From positions 1-64,000 of the forward strand of contig NZ_JAHESC010000035.1 in assembly GCF_018598185.1 (NCBI RefSeq): a stretch of 64,000 nucleotides of DNA. The letters are read 5' to 3'. A program made the position numbers and the translations under genes. Positions 6,674-14,765 of this stretch are shown here, one piece after another (within the stretch, counting starts at the first letter, position 1; every line of letters starts with the position of its first letter). The notes beneath the pieces are model-generated. The model worked only from the letters and a program-made list of their open reading frames with translations. It did not search any database and was not told where the DNA came from. This DNA is from Dawidia soli. Lineage in GTDB: Bacteria; Bacteroidota; Bacteroidia; Cytophagales; Cyclobacteriaceae.

Positions 6674-9317
6674 TTTTGTTAAAGCGCCACGACAGCGCGG
6701 TAATAAGTTGCCGGCCAGGCAGGTTCGGGATCAGGCTGTCGTTGTAATCCGTGATGTTATCGCAGATGAGCTGGATGCCCAGCCGTTTTTGAATCAGTCG
6801 TTTTTCGACGGTGGCATTGAGTAATACATAGCCGTCGGCATACAGGTCATAGGGATCGATAAACAGGTTGGGGTAATTACGATCACCCATGCCATACTTG
6901 CCGCGGTATGTTGCCCGTACGCTGGCACTGATGCCGCGCGCCTTGTGTTCATAAAAAATCTTGGCATTGGCCATGTGGCGCGAGCGGCTGGTCAGGTTGA
7001 AGTAGTCGGAAGGTCTTGCCGTACGGATGCGGCCCTCGGGTGTGCGCAGCTGCACCTCGCCCTTTTTGAGCTTGTCTACAATGCCCTGGTCTTTCGCGTA
7101 GAGCAATTGGTAGCCCACAGAAAATTGCAGCTCCGGGGTGACGGCCCACGCGACCGTGGTCTCCAGCCCTTGCGTAAAGGCACGGTCGATGTTGCGATAG
7201 GAGTATAGTTGCGTTCTGTTCTGCTTGACGCCCACCAGATCTTCCAGGATCATGTTGTGGATATCGTTTCGAAAGGCGTTCACTTCGAGGGTGACATCGT
7301 GAACGGGCTGCCATACAAAACCAGCGTTGAACGAACGGGAGCGCTCGGCCTTCAGGTTGCCGATCTGTTCAGCGACCGGGTATAGCTCCTGGATCTCACC
7401 CGCCGCTTGCATGCGGGCCACTTCCTGGTCGAACACAGACGCTCCGAGGACGGTGTATCCAGCGGAGGGATTGTTGAAGGCCAGGTATAATTGCTGGAAG
7501 CTGGGCGCTTTAAAGCCGGTGCCTGCCGTGGCCTTCAGCACCAGCCAGTCGTTAACGGTATATCGGATGCCCAGGCGCGGACTTACCTGCTGGCCATACA
7601 GACTATGGACATCATACCGCACACCGGCGAGGATGCCCGTCTTGTCGGTGGGTGTGTAGTGTGTTTGCAAATAAGCAAAGCCGGTTTCCATGTCGCGTCG
7701 GTTGCCATAGCGGGAGGCCTGGAGTATTTCGGCGTTGCCGCCGATGCCGGCCGTGGCTTTTAACGTCGGCCAGGGATTGTAGCTCGCAAACGACTCTACG
7801 CGGTGGAAGTATTGTTGGAATTTGTTCTCATTCACACGTACATCTTTGTCGAGGTCGGTAGAAGTTGCCCGGGCGGTGTACTGCGTGAAGTAGTATTGCG
7901 TTTGCAGGTCGAACTTTCCGCGCAAGGTATTTTGAAGAACCGCTGTGGCATTGACATCTTGCTCCAGGTTCTTGTCTTCGCGCCGGCCGATGCGATCGAG
8001 GTCGTATTGATTGTGCTGCCGGCGCGACGCAAACCGTGCCGAGCCGGTCAGGAGCGTAGCCGGTGCCAGACGGTATTGCGTTTTACCCTGCAGCGAATAG
8101 CTGTGGAACGGCGGCAACGTTTTACCCGGTGTTTCGGGAGCCGCATCAAAACCGTCGGTACGATAGAAGTTGGTCGAGAAGGATGTCACGGCGCGTTTGT
8201 CCAGCCAGGGCATGCTGCCGTCGAAGGTAGCGTCGAGCGTTTGGTTGGTGCCGTAACGCAACGCCGCCGTGCCGTTCGGACCGTCGATGGGCTGCCTGCG
8301 CGTAATAATGTTGACTACGCCGGCCAGCGCATCGCTGCCATAGACGGCGGCGGAGGTGCCCTTGATGATCTCGATACGTTCGATGTTGGCGATGGTAATG
8401 CGTGAGAGATCGAGAATGCCCACCGAGTTGCGGCCGATCAGCGGCTGGCCGTCGATCATGATCATGGTATACGAGGCGTCGAATCCCTGTACTTGTAATC
8501 CCAGCGCACTGGAGGCACCGCTCGGGTCGGTCGTCAGCGCCAGGCCTGTCTGCTCTTGCAGCACCTCGTGCAGGCGGCGGCTTCCCATCATTTCCAGTTG
8601 CCGGCCCTCGATGATCATCACGGGCATCGGCAGGTCACGCACCGGCACCGCCGTGCGAGTAGCTGTGGACGTTAGCATGCGGTCGGCGGTGACAAGGACC
8701 TCATTCATCTGCACCGTTGCCTCGTGCAGGGTGAACGCGAGCTGCAATGATTGTCCGGGCGCGATCGTCAATGTTTTTTTCAACGGCTCATACCCCACCG
8801 CGGTAGCCACCAGTACACACGGCCCCGGGTCGGGTACACGCAGGGTAAACGATCCATCCTCGCGCGAAGTAGTGCCATAAGGCTTGCCGTCCACCCGCAC
8901 GGTGCCAAAGGGTATCGGGTCGCCTTCGGCCGTTGTGATCTTTCCTTCGACGTGTGCAGACGCCGCGACCAGCAATATCCTGCTGCCGTGCACCTGTATG
9001 CTGCCCAGCGTATCGCGCAGCAGGTCGGCGAGCACATCCCGTAAAGGCATATCGGTATAGTGTACCGTAACGCGGCGGTTCCCACCCAACAATGTGCTGC
9101 TATAGGAAAAAGAGCAGCCGACCTGGCTGGCGATAACGTCGAGCGCATCGCCGAGCGGCAGATCATTCAACCGCAAGGTGATCTTCTTATCGAGAATGCC
9201 ATCGGACGGTAGGGTGGCTGCGCCGACGTGCAGGCTTGCCACGACGAACCAGGTACAAACCGCGGCAGACCCGGCCGGTATGAATTTCATAAAACGTGTT
9301 GTCGTCATCGCACCCAT
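6666..9317 (-). CDS. TonB-dependent haem receptor with STN signalling domain
   Basis: Outer-membrane receptor of 883 residues. After the signal peptide, residues about 45-115 form an STN domain (ITLRLNDLPLGDALDVIA), the part that talks to an anti-sigma factor. A carboxypeptidase-regulatory-like domain follows at about 125-200, then the plug (PVRDLPMPVMIIEGRQLE ... GTSAAVYGSDALAGVVNII) and the beta barrel. FKAPSFQQLY in the barrel resembles the FRAP box of haem receptors. The locus (FecR and ECF sigma upstream, HmuY and haem oxygenase downstream) makes haem the most likely substrate. Sensing probably works FecA-style: ligand binding, FecR, then sigma release. Confidence 0.88.
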   Translation of the reverse strand: MGAMTTTRFMKFIPAGSAAVCTWFVVASLHVGAATLPSDGILDKKITLRLNDLPLGDALDVIASQVGCSFSYSSTLLGGNRRVTVHYTDMPLRDVLADLLRDTLGSIQVHGSRILLVAASAHVEGKITTAEGDPIPFGTVRVDGKPYGTTSREDGSFTLRVPDPGPCVLVATAVGYEPLKKTLTIAPGQSLQLAFTLHEATVQMNEVLVTADRMLTSTATRTAVPVRDLPMPVMIIEGRQLEMMGSRRLHEVLQEQTGLALTTDPSGASSALGLQVQGFDASYTMIMIDGQPLIGRNSVGILDLSRITIANIERIEIIKGTSAAVYGSDALAGVVNIITRRQPIDGPNGTAALRYGTNQTLDATFDGSMPWLDKRAVTSFSTNFYRTDGFDAAPETPGKTLPPFHSYSLQGKTQYRLAPATLLTGSARFASRRQHNQYDLDRIGRREDKNLEQDVNATAVLQNTLRGKFDLQTQYYFTQYTARATSTDLDKDVRVNENKFQQYFHRVESFASYNPWPTLKATAGIGGNAEILQASRYGNRRDMETGFAYLQTHYTPTDKTGILAGVRYDVHSLYGQQVSPRLGIRYTVNDWLVLKATAGTGFKAPSFQQLYLAFNNPSAGYTVLGASVFDQEVARMQAAGEIQELYPVAEQIGNLKAERSRSFNAGFVWQPVHDVTLEVNAFRNDIHNMILEDLVGVKQNRTQLYSYRNIDRAFTQGLETTVAWAVTPELQFSVGYQLLYAKDQGIVDKLKKGEVQLRTPEGRIRTARPSDYFNLTSRSRHMANAKIFYEHKARGISASVRATYRGKYGMGDRNYPNLFIDPYDLYADGYVLLNATVEKRLIQKRLGIQLICDNITDYNDSLIPNLPGRQLITALSWRFNKND

Positions 9318-9330
9318 GGATCGGTCGTTC

Positions 9331-10299
9331 TTAGTATAGAATCAGCCGTTTGTCGTTCAGCTCGTATTGACATTGCATTACCGTGCTGAGCTCTTTCAGC
9401 ACAGTGGCCAGCGCAGGGTTGTTGGTGAACCGGCCGGTAAAACGATGCGTCGCAATTTTCTTATTCTGAATAAGCACCGGTATGTTGTACCAGCGCGCGA
9501 GAATGGCGGCTACTTCGGACAGCGACTCGTCTTTAAAGATGAGCGTGCCATGCCGCCAGGCAGTATAGTTAGCCGCGTATACGCTTTGTACAGTCAGCGG
9601 CTTTCCATTCGGCAGACAAGTAACACCCTGATCGCGGGTAAGCAATACATGATAACCCGCTGCATCCGATACACGTACTTTGCCTTCCTCTACCGTCACG
9701 GTGGTGCTGGCCTCATCCGGGTAAGCCTTTACACGAAAGACGGTGCCGAGGACGCGCACCGTCGTTCTGGACGTCAACACAGAGAAAGGACGCGAAGCAT
9801 CCCGGGCCACTTCCAGATAGGCCTCGCCCGAAAGATGAACGATGCGCGCCGTGTCGGTAAACTTCTCCGGTATCGTCAGTGTGCTCCCCGAGTTCAGGTG
9901 CACGATCGTGCCGTCGGGCAATGTCAGGCGGATTTTTTCACCACGGGCAGCCTGTATCACGCGGCTGGCCGCCAGCGCAGGCGGGGTGTCGGCAGCTACA
10001 AACGCGGAGCGATACTGATAGAGGATACCCATCGCGGCGGCGATAAGCAAAAGCGACGCCGCGATCTGCAACGGCAGCCGGCGGTGTATGGCCCTTTTAG
10101 GCTGTGCAGGCGGTTGCACCTGTTTCCAGATCTCATTCTGTAATGCACGTTTGTCGACACCGCGAAAAACATCGTGATCATCCGGCAACGGCGCGGGGGC
10201 ATGCTTACCAGCCAATGCCTGCATAACAAGCGCCGCTTCGTCGGGTGTACAAAGCCCTTTAAAATATTTCTCCAGCAGTTCCGGTGTGATGTTTTCCAT
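9331..10299 (-). CDS. FecR-family anti-sigma factor
   Basis: Inner-membrane anti-sigma factor that holds the ECF sigma until the STN domain of the receptor signals. The start is placed at 10299 (MENITPELLEKYFKG), the usual N-terminus, rather than seven codons upstream. A transmembrane helix (LPLQIAASLLLIAAAMGILY) lies near residues 78-97. The periplasmic FecR domain follows (IRLTLPDGTIVHLNSGSTLTI, VRVLGTVFRVKAYPDE), then a C-terminal STN-like DUF4974 region (WYNIPVLIQNKKI). It stops 13 bp before the receptor start. Confidence 0.9.
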   Translation of the reverse strand: MENITPELLEKYFKGLCTPDEAALVMQALAGKHAPAPLPDDHDVFRGVDKRALQNEIWKQVQPPAQPKRAIHRRLPLQIAASLLLIAAAMGILYQYRSAFVAADTPPALAASRVIQAARGEKIRLTLPDGTIVHLNSGSTLTIPEKFTDTARIVHLSGEAYLEVARDASRPFSVLTSRTTVRVLGTVFRVKAYPDEASTTVTVEEGKVRVSDAAGYHVLLTRDQGVTCLPNGKPLTVQSVYAANYTAWRHGTLIFKDESLSEVAAILARWYNIPVLIQNKKIATHRFTGRFTNNPALATVLKELSTVMQCQYELNDKRLILY

Positions 10300-10359
10300 A
10301 CGCGGCGGGATAATGCCCACGTATGACTATACCCCGGAACTGCGATCACCACAGCGCGC

Positions 10360-10389
10360 TTTTTAGGAAAACTGCGATTTTCCTAAAAA
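10360..10389. promoter_or_regulatory. Perfect 12-bp-arm palindrome upstream of fecR
   Basis: TTTTTAGGAAAA (10360-10371) and TTTTCCTAAAAA (10378-10389) are perfect inverted repeats around a 6-base centre, about 60 bp before the anti-sigma start. It could be an operator, or a hairpin ending the sigma transcript and separating sigma from anti-sigma expression. Confidence 0.55.
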
Positions 10390-10506
10390 ATACCTTTAAC
10401 AGGGGAGGAACAGGGAACCAGGACCGGGTAGGCTATTGCGCTGGCTGGCTAGCCCCGTATACCGGTTTCCCTATGTCAGGGATAGCGCATGTATATGGCT
10501 GGTATA

Positions 10507-10594
10507 GCTTTGATACGGGTAATATAGGGCTTTGATACGGGTAATGTAGGGCTTTGATACGGGTAATGTAGGGCTTTGATACGGGTATGATACG
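10507..10594. repeat. 22-bp tandem repeat array between sigma and anti-sigma genes
   Basis: GCTTTGATACGGGTAAT-type units begin at 10507, 10529, 10551 and 10573, each exactly 22 bp apart. A degenerate fifth remnant (ATACGGGTGAT) follows. 22 is not a multiple of three, and open frames across it are not conserved, so it is non-coding. The period is about two helical turns, placing repeated sites on the same face of the DNA. It lies in the 334-bp gap that separates the sigma factor gene from fecR. Confidence 0.85.
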
Positions 10595-10633
10595 GGTGAT
10601 CTCCCTTTTTGCAGCCTGGGAGCGGGGGAGTTG

Positions 10634-11185
10634 CTACGATTCCTGCAGCTCTTTTGCCAGGTACCGCAACGCGTTTCCAATATGATATTCCACCGTACTG
10701 GTGGAAATATTCAGCCGTTCGCTGATCTCTTTATGTGTCAGGTTCTCACTACGGCTCATCAGGAACACCCTCTTGCACTGACAAGGCAACTTATCCACCA
10801 ATTCCCCCAACCGGTCTTCCAGCTGCCGGTACAACACCTGGTTCTCCGTGCAATTTTCCTCCCCGCAGTAATCCAGAAAGAAACAATCGAGGTGCCGCTT
10901 CTCCGTTTTCAGATTCCGGTAATAATTATAGGTTTGATACCGGGCGGCCTTGCCGAGGTAGTCGCTTAGCGTACCGGCCACCAGCAACGATTCGCGTCTT
11001 TCCCACAACGACTTGAAGATGTCCTGGGTCATCTCGCGCGACTCTTCCCGCGCGCGGGTGCCGCGGTAGCAGGCAGTATATACCGGGTCCCAATAGCGAT
11101 CGAAGATGATCTTAAAAGCCCGCTCGTCGCCGGCTTGCAGCAGGCGCAGAAGACGTTCATCGCTATATAGATTCAGTAATGACAA
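10634..11185 (-). CDS. ECF RNA polymerase sigma factor (Bacteroidetes expansion family)
   Basis: Sigma-70 family factor of 183 residues. Region 2 spans about residues 22-90 (AFKIIFDRYWDPVYT ... EMTQDIFKSLWERRE) and region 4 about 125-178 (LPCQCKRVFLMSRSENLTHKEISERLNISTSTVEYHI, a helix-turn-helix). Several cysteines fall in the linker (DCFFLDYCGEENC). It is expected to be held by FecR at the membrane and to drive the haem locus when the receptor binds its ligand. It is the first gene of the locus, but an unusually long repeat-bearing gap separates it from fecR. Confidence 0.9.
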   Translation of the reverse strand: MSLLNLYSDERLLRLLQAGDERAFKIIFDRYWDPVYTACYRGTRAREESREMTQDIFKSLWERRESLLVAGTLSDYLGKAARYQTYNYYRNLKTEKRHLDCFFLDYCGEENCTENQVLYRQLEDRLGELVDKLPCQCKRVFLMSRSENLTHKEISERLNISTSTVEYHIGNALRYLAKELQES

Positions 11186-11352
11186 GGGTAGCCGGTGTCG
11201 GTTCAGGCCGGCAATATATCACTATTTAGAAGCGGTTTAAATTAGACGTTGCGAAATCAAGGCCGCGCGCTGTAAAATGACCGATGGAGAGTAGAAGACC
11301 TACCCGATAGATAGTAAGTCAACGAAAAGAATGTTACCGCTATATGTGTAGA

Positions 11353-11775
11353 TCAGTCGGCATGGCGGCTGCGAAATTTCTTGCGTGCTTTGGCGATCTC
11401 CGCTTCGTGCTTCGCGGCCCATTCACCCAGTCCCATCATGACGTCCAGCAGGCTTTTGCCCAGCGGCGTGAGTTGGTATTCCACGCGGGGCGGGATCTCA
11501 GGGTATAATTGCCGGGTCACCAGGCCGTCTTCTTCCAGCGAACGGAGGGTCACCGTCAGCATGCGCTGCGAGATGCCCGACACGCGCGACTTGAGCTCGT
11601 TAAAGCGCGGACTGCCGGCGTAGCCCAGGTTGAGGACCACCAGCATAGACCACTTGTTCGCAAAATGGATCAGGAAATCGTGCACCGGACACAGGCCGTT
11701 GGCCTTCTCCTCCAGGATTTTTGCAATTTTTTTTCTGCGCTCAACTGGTTGATTCTCAGTAATAGTTACCCCCAT
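11353..11775 (-). CDS. HxlR-family transcriptional regulator
   Basis: Winged-helix DNA-binding protein of 140 residues. HxlR core blocks are CPVHDFLIHFANKWSMLVVLNL (residues about 29-50), FNELKSRVSGISQRMLTVTLRSLEEDGLVTR and the wing PPRVEYQLTPLGKSL. The conserved cysteine near the start (LCPV) is the redox or electrophile sensor in characterised relatives. The C-terminus is basic (KARKKFRSRH). It is divergent from yceI, with palindromes between them, so it probably represses yceI and itself. Confidence 0.9.
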   Translation of the reverse strand: MGVTITENQPVERRKKIAKILEEKANGLCPVHDFLIHFANKWSMLVVLNLGYAGSPRFNELKSRVSGISQRMLTVTLRSLEEDGLVTRQLYPEIPPRVEYQLTPLGKSLLDVMMGLGEWAAKHEAEIAKARKKFRSRHAD

Positions 11776-11810
11776 GTGCCTGACGTAAGTATTTGTCTCT
11801 GCTTGTGCCG

Positions 11811-11849
11811 TTGGTAGTTACCAAATAGCTTTGAGTTACTTATAGTAAC
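11811..11849. promoter_or_regulatory. Divergent operator region, hxlR/yceI
   Basis: The 91-bp gap holds GGTA-GT-TACC (about 11813-11822) and the perfect dyad GTTAC-TTATA-GTAAC (11835-11849). A related AGTTACC half-site lies at the hxlR start codon. This AGTTAC/GTAACT motif family suits the symmetric sites of HxlR proteins, so I read it as the operator for the neighbouring regulator. Confidence 0.6.
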
Positions 11850-11866
11850 CAACTTCATACAAATCT

Positions 11867-12436
11867 ATGAAAAAAAGCGTATTAGTCACCTTCCTGTTAT
11901 TGTCAGGTGCTGTAGTCTTCGGACAAACCTGGAGCTTTGACAAAGCACACTCTAAGCTGGGCTTCAGCGTAACCCACTTGATGGTTTCTACCGTAGACGG
12001 TAGCTTCAAAACAGTGGACGCAAAGATCACTTCCAGCAAAGCCGATTTTACGGACGCTGTATTTGAACTGACCGCCGACGTAAACACCATCGACACCGAC
12101 AATGAACAGCGTGACGGCCACCTGAAGAATCCTGATTACTTCGATGCAGCCAAATTCCCGACCCTGACCTTCAAAAGCACTTCTATCAAGAAGGTAGCCG
12201 ACAAGAAGTACAAACTGGTAGGTGACCTGACCCTGCACGGGGTGACCAAGCCGATTACACTCGACCTGACCCTGGGCGGCACAGGCGTGCATCCGTACAC
12301 CAAGAAGACCATCGCGGGCTTCAAAGCTACCGGTACACTGAAGCGTTCTGACTTCGGCATCGGCGCGGGCACTCCCGGCACCATGGTAAGCGACGAAGTG
12401 GAGCTTACTGCTAACGGCGAGTTCTCGAAAGACTAA
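11867..12436 (+). CDS. YceI-family periplasmic lipid-binding protein
   Basis: Secreted lipocalin-like protein of 189 residues with signal peptide ending VVFGQ. Family features are WSFDKAHSKLGFSVTHLMVSTVDG near the N-terminus, DNEQRDGHLKNPDYFDAAKFPTL in the middle, and the strand FGIGAGTPGTMVSDEVELT. YceI folds bind polyprenoid chains and are often induced by stress or base. It is divergent from hxlR and ends in its own terminator, so it is a single-gene unit. Confidence 0.9.
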   Translation: MKKSVLVTFLLLSGAVVFGQTWSFDKAHSKLGFSVTHLMVSTVDGSFKTVDAKITSSKADFTDAVFELTADVNTIDTDNEQRDGHLKNPDYFDAAKFPTLTFKSTSIKKVADKKYKLVGDLTLHGVTKPITLDLTLGGTGVHPYTKKTIAGFKATGTLKRSDFGIGAGTPGTMVSDEVELTANGEFSKD

Positions 12437-12458
12437 GTCCGGAATTACTTCTCAACGG

Positions 12459-12490
12459 AAGAGCCATCCGACAGTCGGCGGATGGCTCTT
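12459..12490 (+). terminator. Terminator after yceI
   Basis: Perfect 12-bp stem AAGAGCCATCCG (12459-12470) with CGGATGGCTCTT (12479-12490), followed by a T-rich tail, 23 bp after the yceI stop codon. Confidence 0.85.
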
Positions 12491-12540
12491 CTTAGTTTAT
12501 AGGAAGATTGTATCGGAGAATATTCTACAAATTGTTGAAA

Positions 12541-12754
12541 AAGTGTGTAAAAGATCACTCAAAATACACACTTATGTTTAACCTGTCGGACTGTCTTATA
12601 ATACAAAAAGGCTGCTTTGCAGCAGCCTTTAAGTCACCTAACCTAACCATTATTTATCCTTATTCTCTATTCTAAGGCCTCTTTTAAGTAGAAGATCGCT
12701 GCTATTCTTGTTTCACGGCGATGTTCTTTTTATAAACGCTTTGTTTGAAGCGTT
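12541..12754. other. Gene-free region with several stem-loops
   Basis: The 431 bp between yceI and the DUF763 gene is AT-rich and holds no protein gene. It contains inverted repeats AAGTGTGTA/TACACACTT (12541-12573), AAAGGCTGCT/AGCAGCCTTT (12607-12630) and AACGCTT/AAGCGTT (12735-12754). The middle hairpin has a T-run on its minus-strand side (CCTTTTTGTAT) and so looks like a minus-strand terminator, although no minus gene is upstream. A small RNA is possible but unproven. Confidence 0.4.
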
Positions 12755-12854
12755 ATGCCAGATAATAATAAATAACTGTGCCAACCTGTTCTAACAACGC
12801 CCGCGGGAGCCGGGTATTGCGTGGAAATAAAAAACAGGTTTCTGTTTTAACCCG

Positions 12855-12862
12855 TACCTTTG
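12855..12862 (+). promoter_or_regulatory. -7 promoter box before the DUF763 gene
   Basis: TACCTTTG matches the Bacteroidota -7 consensus TAnnTTTG and ends five bases before the ATG at 12868. If used, the transcript would be leaderless or nearly so. No good -33 TTG is visible. Confidence 0.5.
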
Positions 12863-12867
12863 AATGA

Positions 12868-14079
12868 ATGTCTACGCTTAAACGATCGGGATCGGCAGAT
12901 CTGCCGTTGCACTATGGCGCCGTACCGCCGTGGCTTGCCGCGCGGATGAGTATGCTCGGGTTGGCCATTACCGAAGCGATCCTGGCAGAATACGGCAAAG
13001 CCGAGGTACTGCGACGTCTCAGCGACCCGTTCTGGTTTCAAAGCCTGGGCTGCGTGTTGGGCATGGACTGGCATTCCTCCGGCATTACCACGGCGGTCAT
13101 GAGCGCATTGAAGCGCGCCATCAACCCCCATGCGAAAGCGCTGGGCCTTTATATCTGCGGCGGCAAGGGCAAACAGTCGCGTGAGACGCCGGCCGAGCTA
13201 CTGCAGGTGGCCGAGCGCACCGGTCTCCCCGGCGACTACCTGGTGCGCTGCAGCAAGCTGAGCGCAAAAGTAGACAACACTGCCGTGCAAGATGGCTTTC
13301 AATTATACCTGCACTCGTTCGTGGTCAGCGACGAGGGGCAATGGGCGGTGGTACAACAAGGCATGAGCCCCGCCAGCGGCACCGCGCGACGGTATCATTG
13401 GCACTCGGCATCGCTGCAATCCTTTGTCGATGAGCCGCACACCTCTATCTGCGGCGAAAGCCAGGGGCAGATCGTAAACATGGTGGCGCACGACGCCGAC
13501 GGTGCCCGCACATCCATTCTCGGTATGACGAAAGAGTCGCCTGCCGCCATGATGCGCGAGATCCAGCAACTCGTCATGCCTTCGCATCACGATGTGCGCA
13601 CGGAAGATGTAGACCTGAAGCGCCTCGGCGCGATGCTGTACCTGGCGCACGAGAAGACGCCCAAAGACTTTGAAGAGCTGTTGTTGCTGGAGGGGCTCGG
13701 GCCGCGCACCTTGCAGTCCCTCGCACTGGTCAGCGAAGTGATCTATGGCACGCCGTCGCGCTTTAGCGACCCTGCGCGCTTTTCATTCGCACACGGCGGC
13801 AAAGACGGACACCCGTTTCCGGTGCCGCTGAAAGTATACGACGAAACGATCTCGACGCTGAAGGTAGCGGTGGCGCGGGCCAAAATAGGAGAGACCGATC
13901 GTCAGCAAGCCATTCGCAGTCTTTCAGAATTATCGTATCGTGCCGAAAAAGATTTTGTGCCCAATACAAACCTGCACGCGGTGATCGAAAAGGAGCGTAG
14001 CGAATCCTGGAAATACGACGGCCGCACCGTGTTCGGACGCGCCAGGCCACCGCGAGGTGGACAACTGAATTTGTTTTAG
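12868..14079 (+). CDS. DUF763 domain-containing protein
   Basis: Protein of 403 residues that matches the DUF763 family along its length. Hallmarks are the N-terminal LKRSGSADLPLHYGAVPPWL, the GMDWHSSGITTAV block, and YHWHSASLQSFVDEPHTSICGE in the middle. FEELLLLEGLGPRTLQSLALV near residues 272-292 resembles a helix-hairpin-helix, which suggests DNA or RNA contact. There is no signal peptide, so it is cytoplasmic. The family's biochemical role is not established as far as I know. It is a lone gene bounded by a terminator, with a promoter box almost touching its start. Confidence 0.8.
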   Translation: MSTLKRSGSADLPLHYGAVPPWLAARMSMLGLAITEAILAEYGKAEVLRRLSDPFWFQSLGCVLGMDWHSSGITTAVMSALKRAINPHAKALGLYICGGKGKQSRETPAELLQVAERTGLPGDYLVRCSKLSAKVDNTAVQDGFQLYLHSFVVSDEGQWAVVQQGMSPASGTARRYHWHSASLQSFVDEPHTSICGESQGQIVNMVAHDADGARTSILGMTKESPAAMMREIQQLVMPSHHDVRTEDVDLKRLGAMLYLAHEKTPKDFEELLLLEGLGPRTLQSLALVSEVIYGTPSRFSDPARFSFAHGGKDGHPFPVPLKVYDETISTLKVAVARAKIGETDRQQAIRSLSELSYRAEKDFVPNTNLHAVIEKERSESWKYDGRTVFGRARPPRGGQLNLF

Positions 14080-14091
14080 CAGACAAAACAA

Positions 14092-14120
14092 AAAAGCCGC
14101 CTCGCGAAGAGGCGGCTTTT
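14092..14120. terminator. Bidirectional terminator
   Basis: Stem AAAAGCCGCCTC / GAGGCGGCTTTT around a short GCGAA loop, with A- and T-runs on both sides. It serves the DUF763 gene (plus) and the converging small gene at 14142-14480 (minus). Confidence 0.9.
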
Positions 14121-14141
14121 GTTATTAACAGACAAGGGCTG

Positions 14142-14480
14142 TTAATAAATAAACCTTTTCAGCATGTTCTCGATCTCCTTGTAGAACAGCCTTTCGTTCC
14201 CTTCGGAAAGGGCCGCGCTGCCGGTCGTACCAAAGTCGTCGAGGATGGGCTTATACCACTCCACGTCTACGGGCGCGATCAGCATCTTCTTCAATTCTCC
14301 CTTGATAAACTCCACCTTCACCGGCGTAAGGTCTGCGATCTTGTAATGATCCGCTACGTAGGTCGCGAGGTTTCGTTCGTCCAGGAAGTCTTTGATCAGG
14401 TCGTTGCGTAGCTTACGAATGACGTCGATAATGTCGGTCACTTCGTTTTCGGTAGTTGAAAAAGTCTTGGGGTTGCTCAT
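14142..14480 (-). CDS. Hypothetical protein
   Basis: Cytoplasmic protein of 112 residues, mostly alpha-helical, rich in charged and aromatic residues (IRKLRNDLIKDFLDERN, FYKEIENMLKRFIY). I do not recognise a family. It has no signal peptide or membrane segment and stands alone between terminators. Codon use and a clean start support a real gene. The 285 bp before the next gene contains nothing recognisable. Confidence 0.6.
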   Translation of the reverse strand: MSNPKTFSTTENEVTDIIDVIRKLRNDLIKDFLDERNLATYVADHYKIADLTPVKVEFIKGELKKMLIAPVDVEWYKPILDDFGTTGSAALSEGNERLFYKEIENMLKRFIY

Positions 14481-14765
14481 AGGGAGGCATAATTAGAAAA
14501 ATGATATAAAATCAGGGAGTACTATTTTAAAATGTATTTCAATATATTGCTTCAAAGGGCTCGTTTCGTCGCGGAGGCAAATCGCTCATGGACAATCATT
14601 TCGCGAACACGCCGCACGATCTGAAAACTTTGTGCCCGGACGTGTGTGACGAACCACGCAGCTTTTTTAGCTTTGGCAGCGTAGCGTGCAAAAACGTTTG
14701 TACGCCCCGGGGCAATATGTTCCCCATTCCACGGTTTTTCTAATAATGAATTATTAACGGTTTAC

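Noticed and set aside
10507-10594. CRISPR array
   Set aside because: The 22-bp units are directly joined with no spacers and no cas genes are nearby; it is a plain tandem repeat.
10471-10680. 69-codon minus-strand frame across the tandem array
   Set aside because: The 22-bp period breaks the frame in each unit, so no repeated peptide is conserved.
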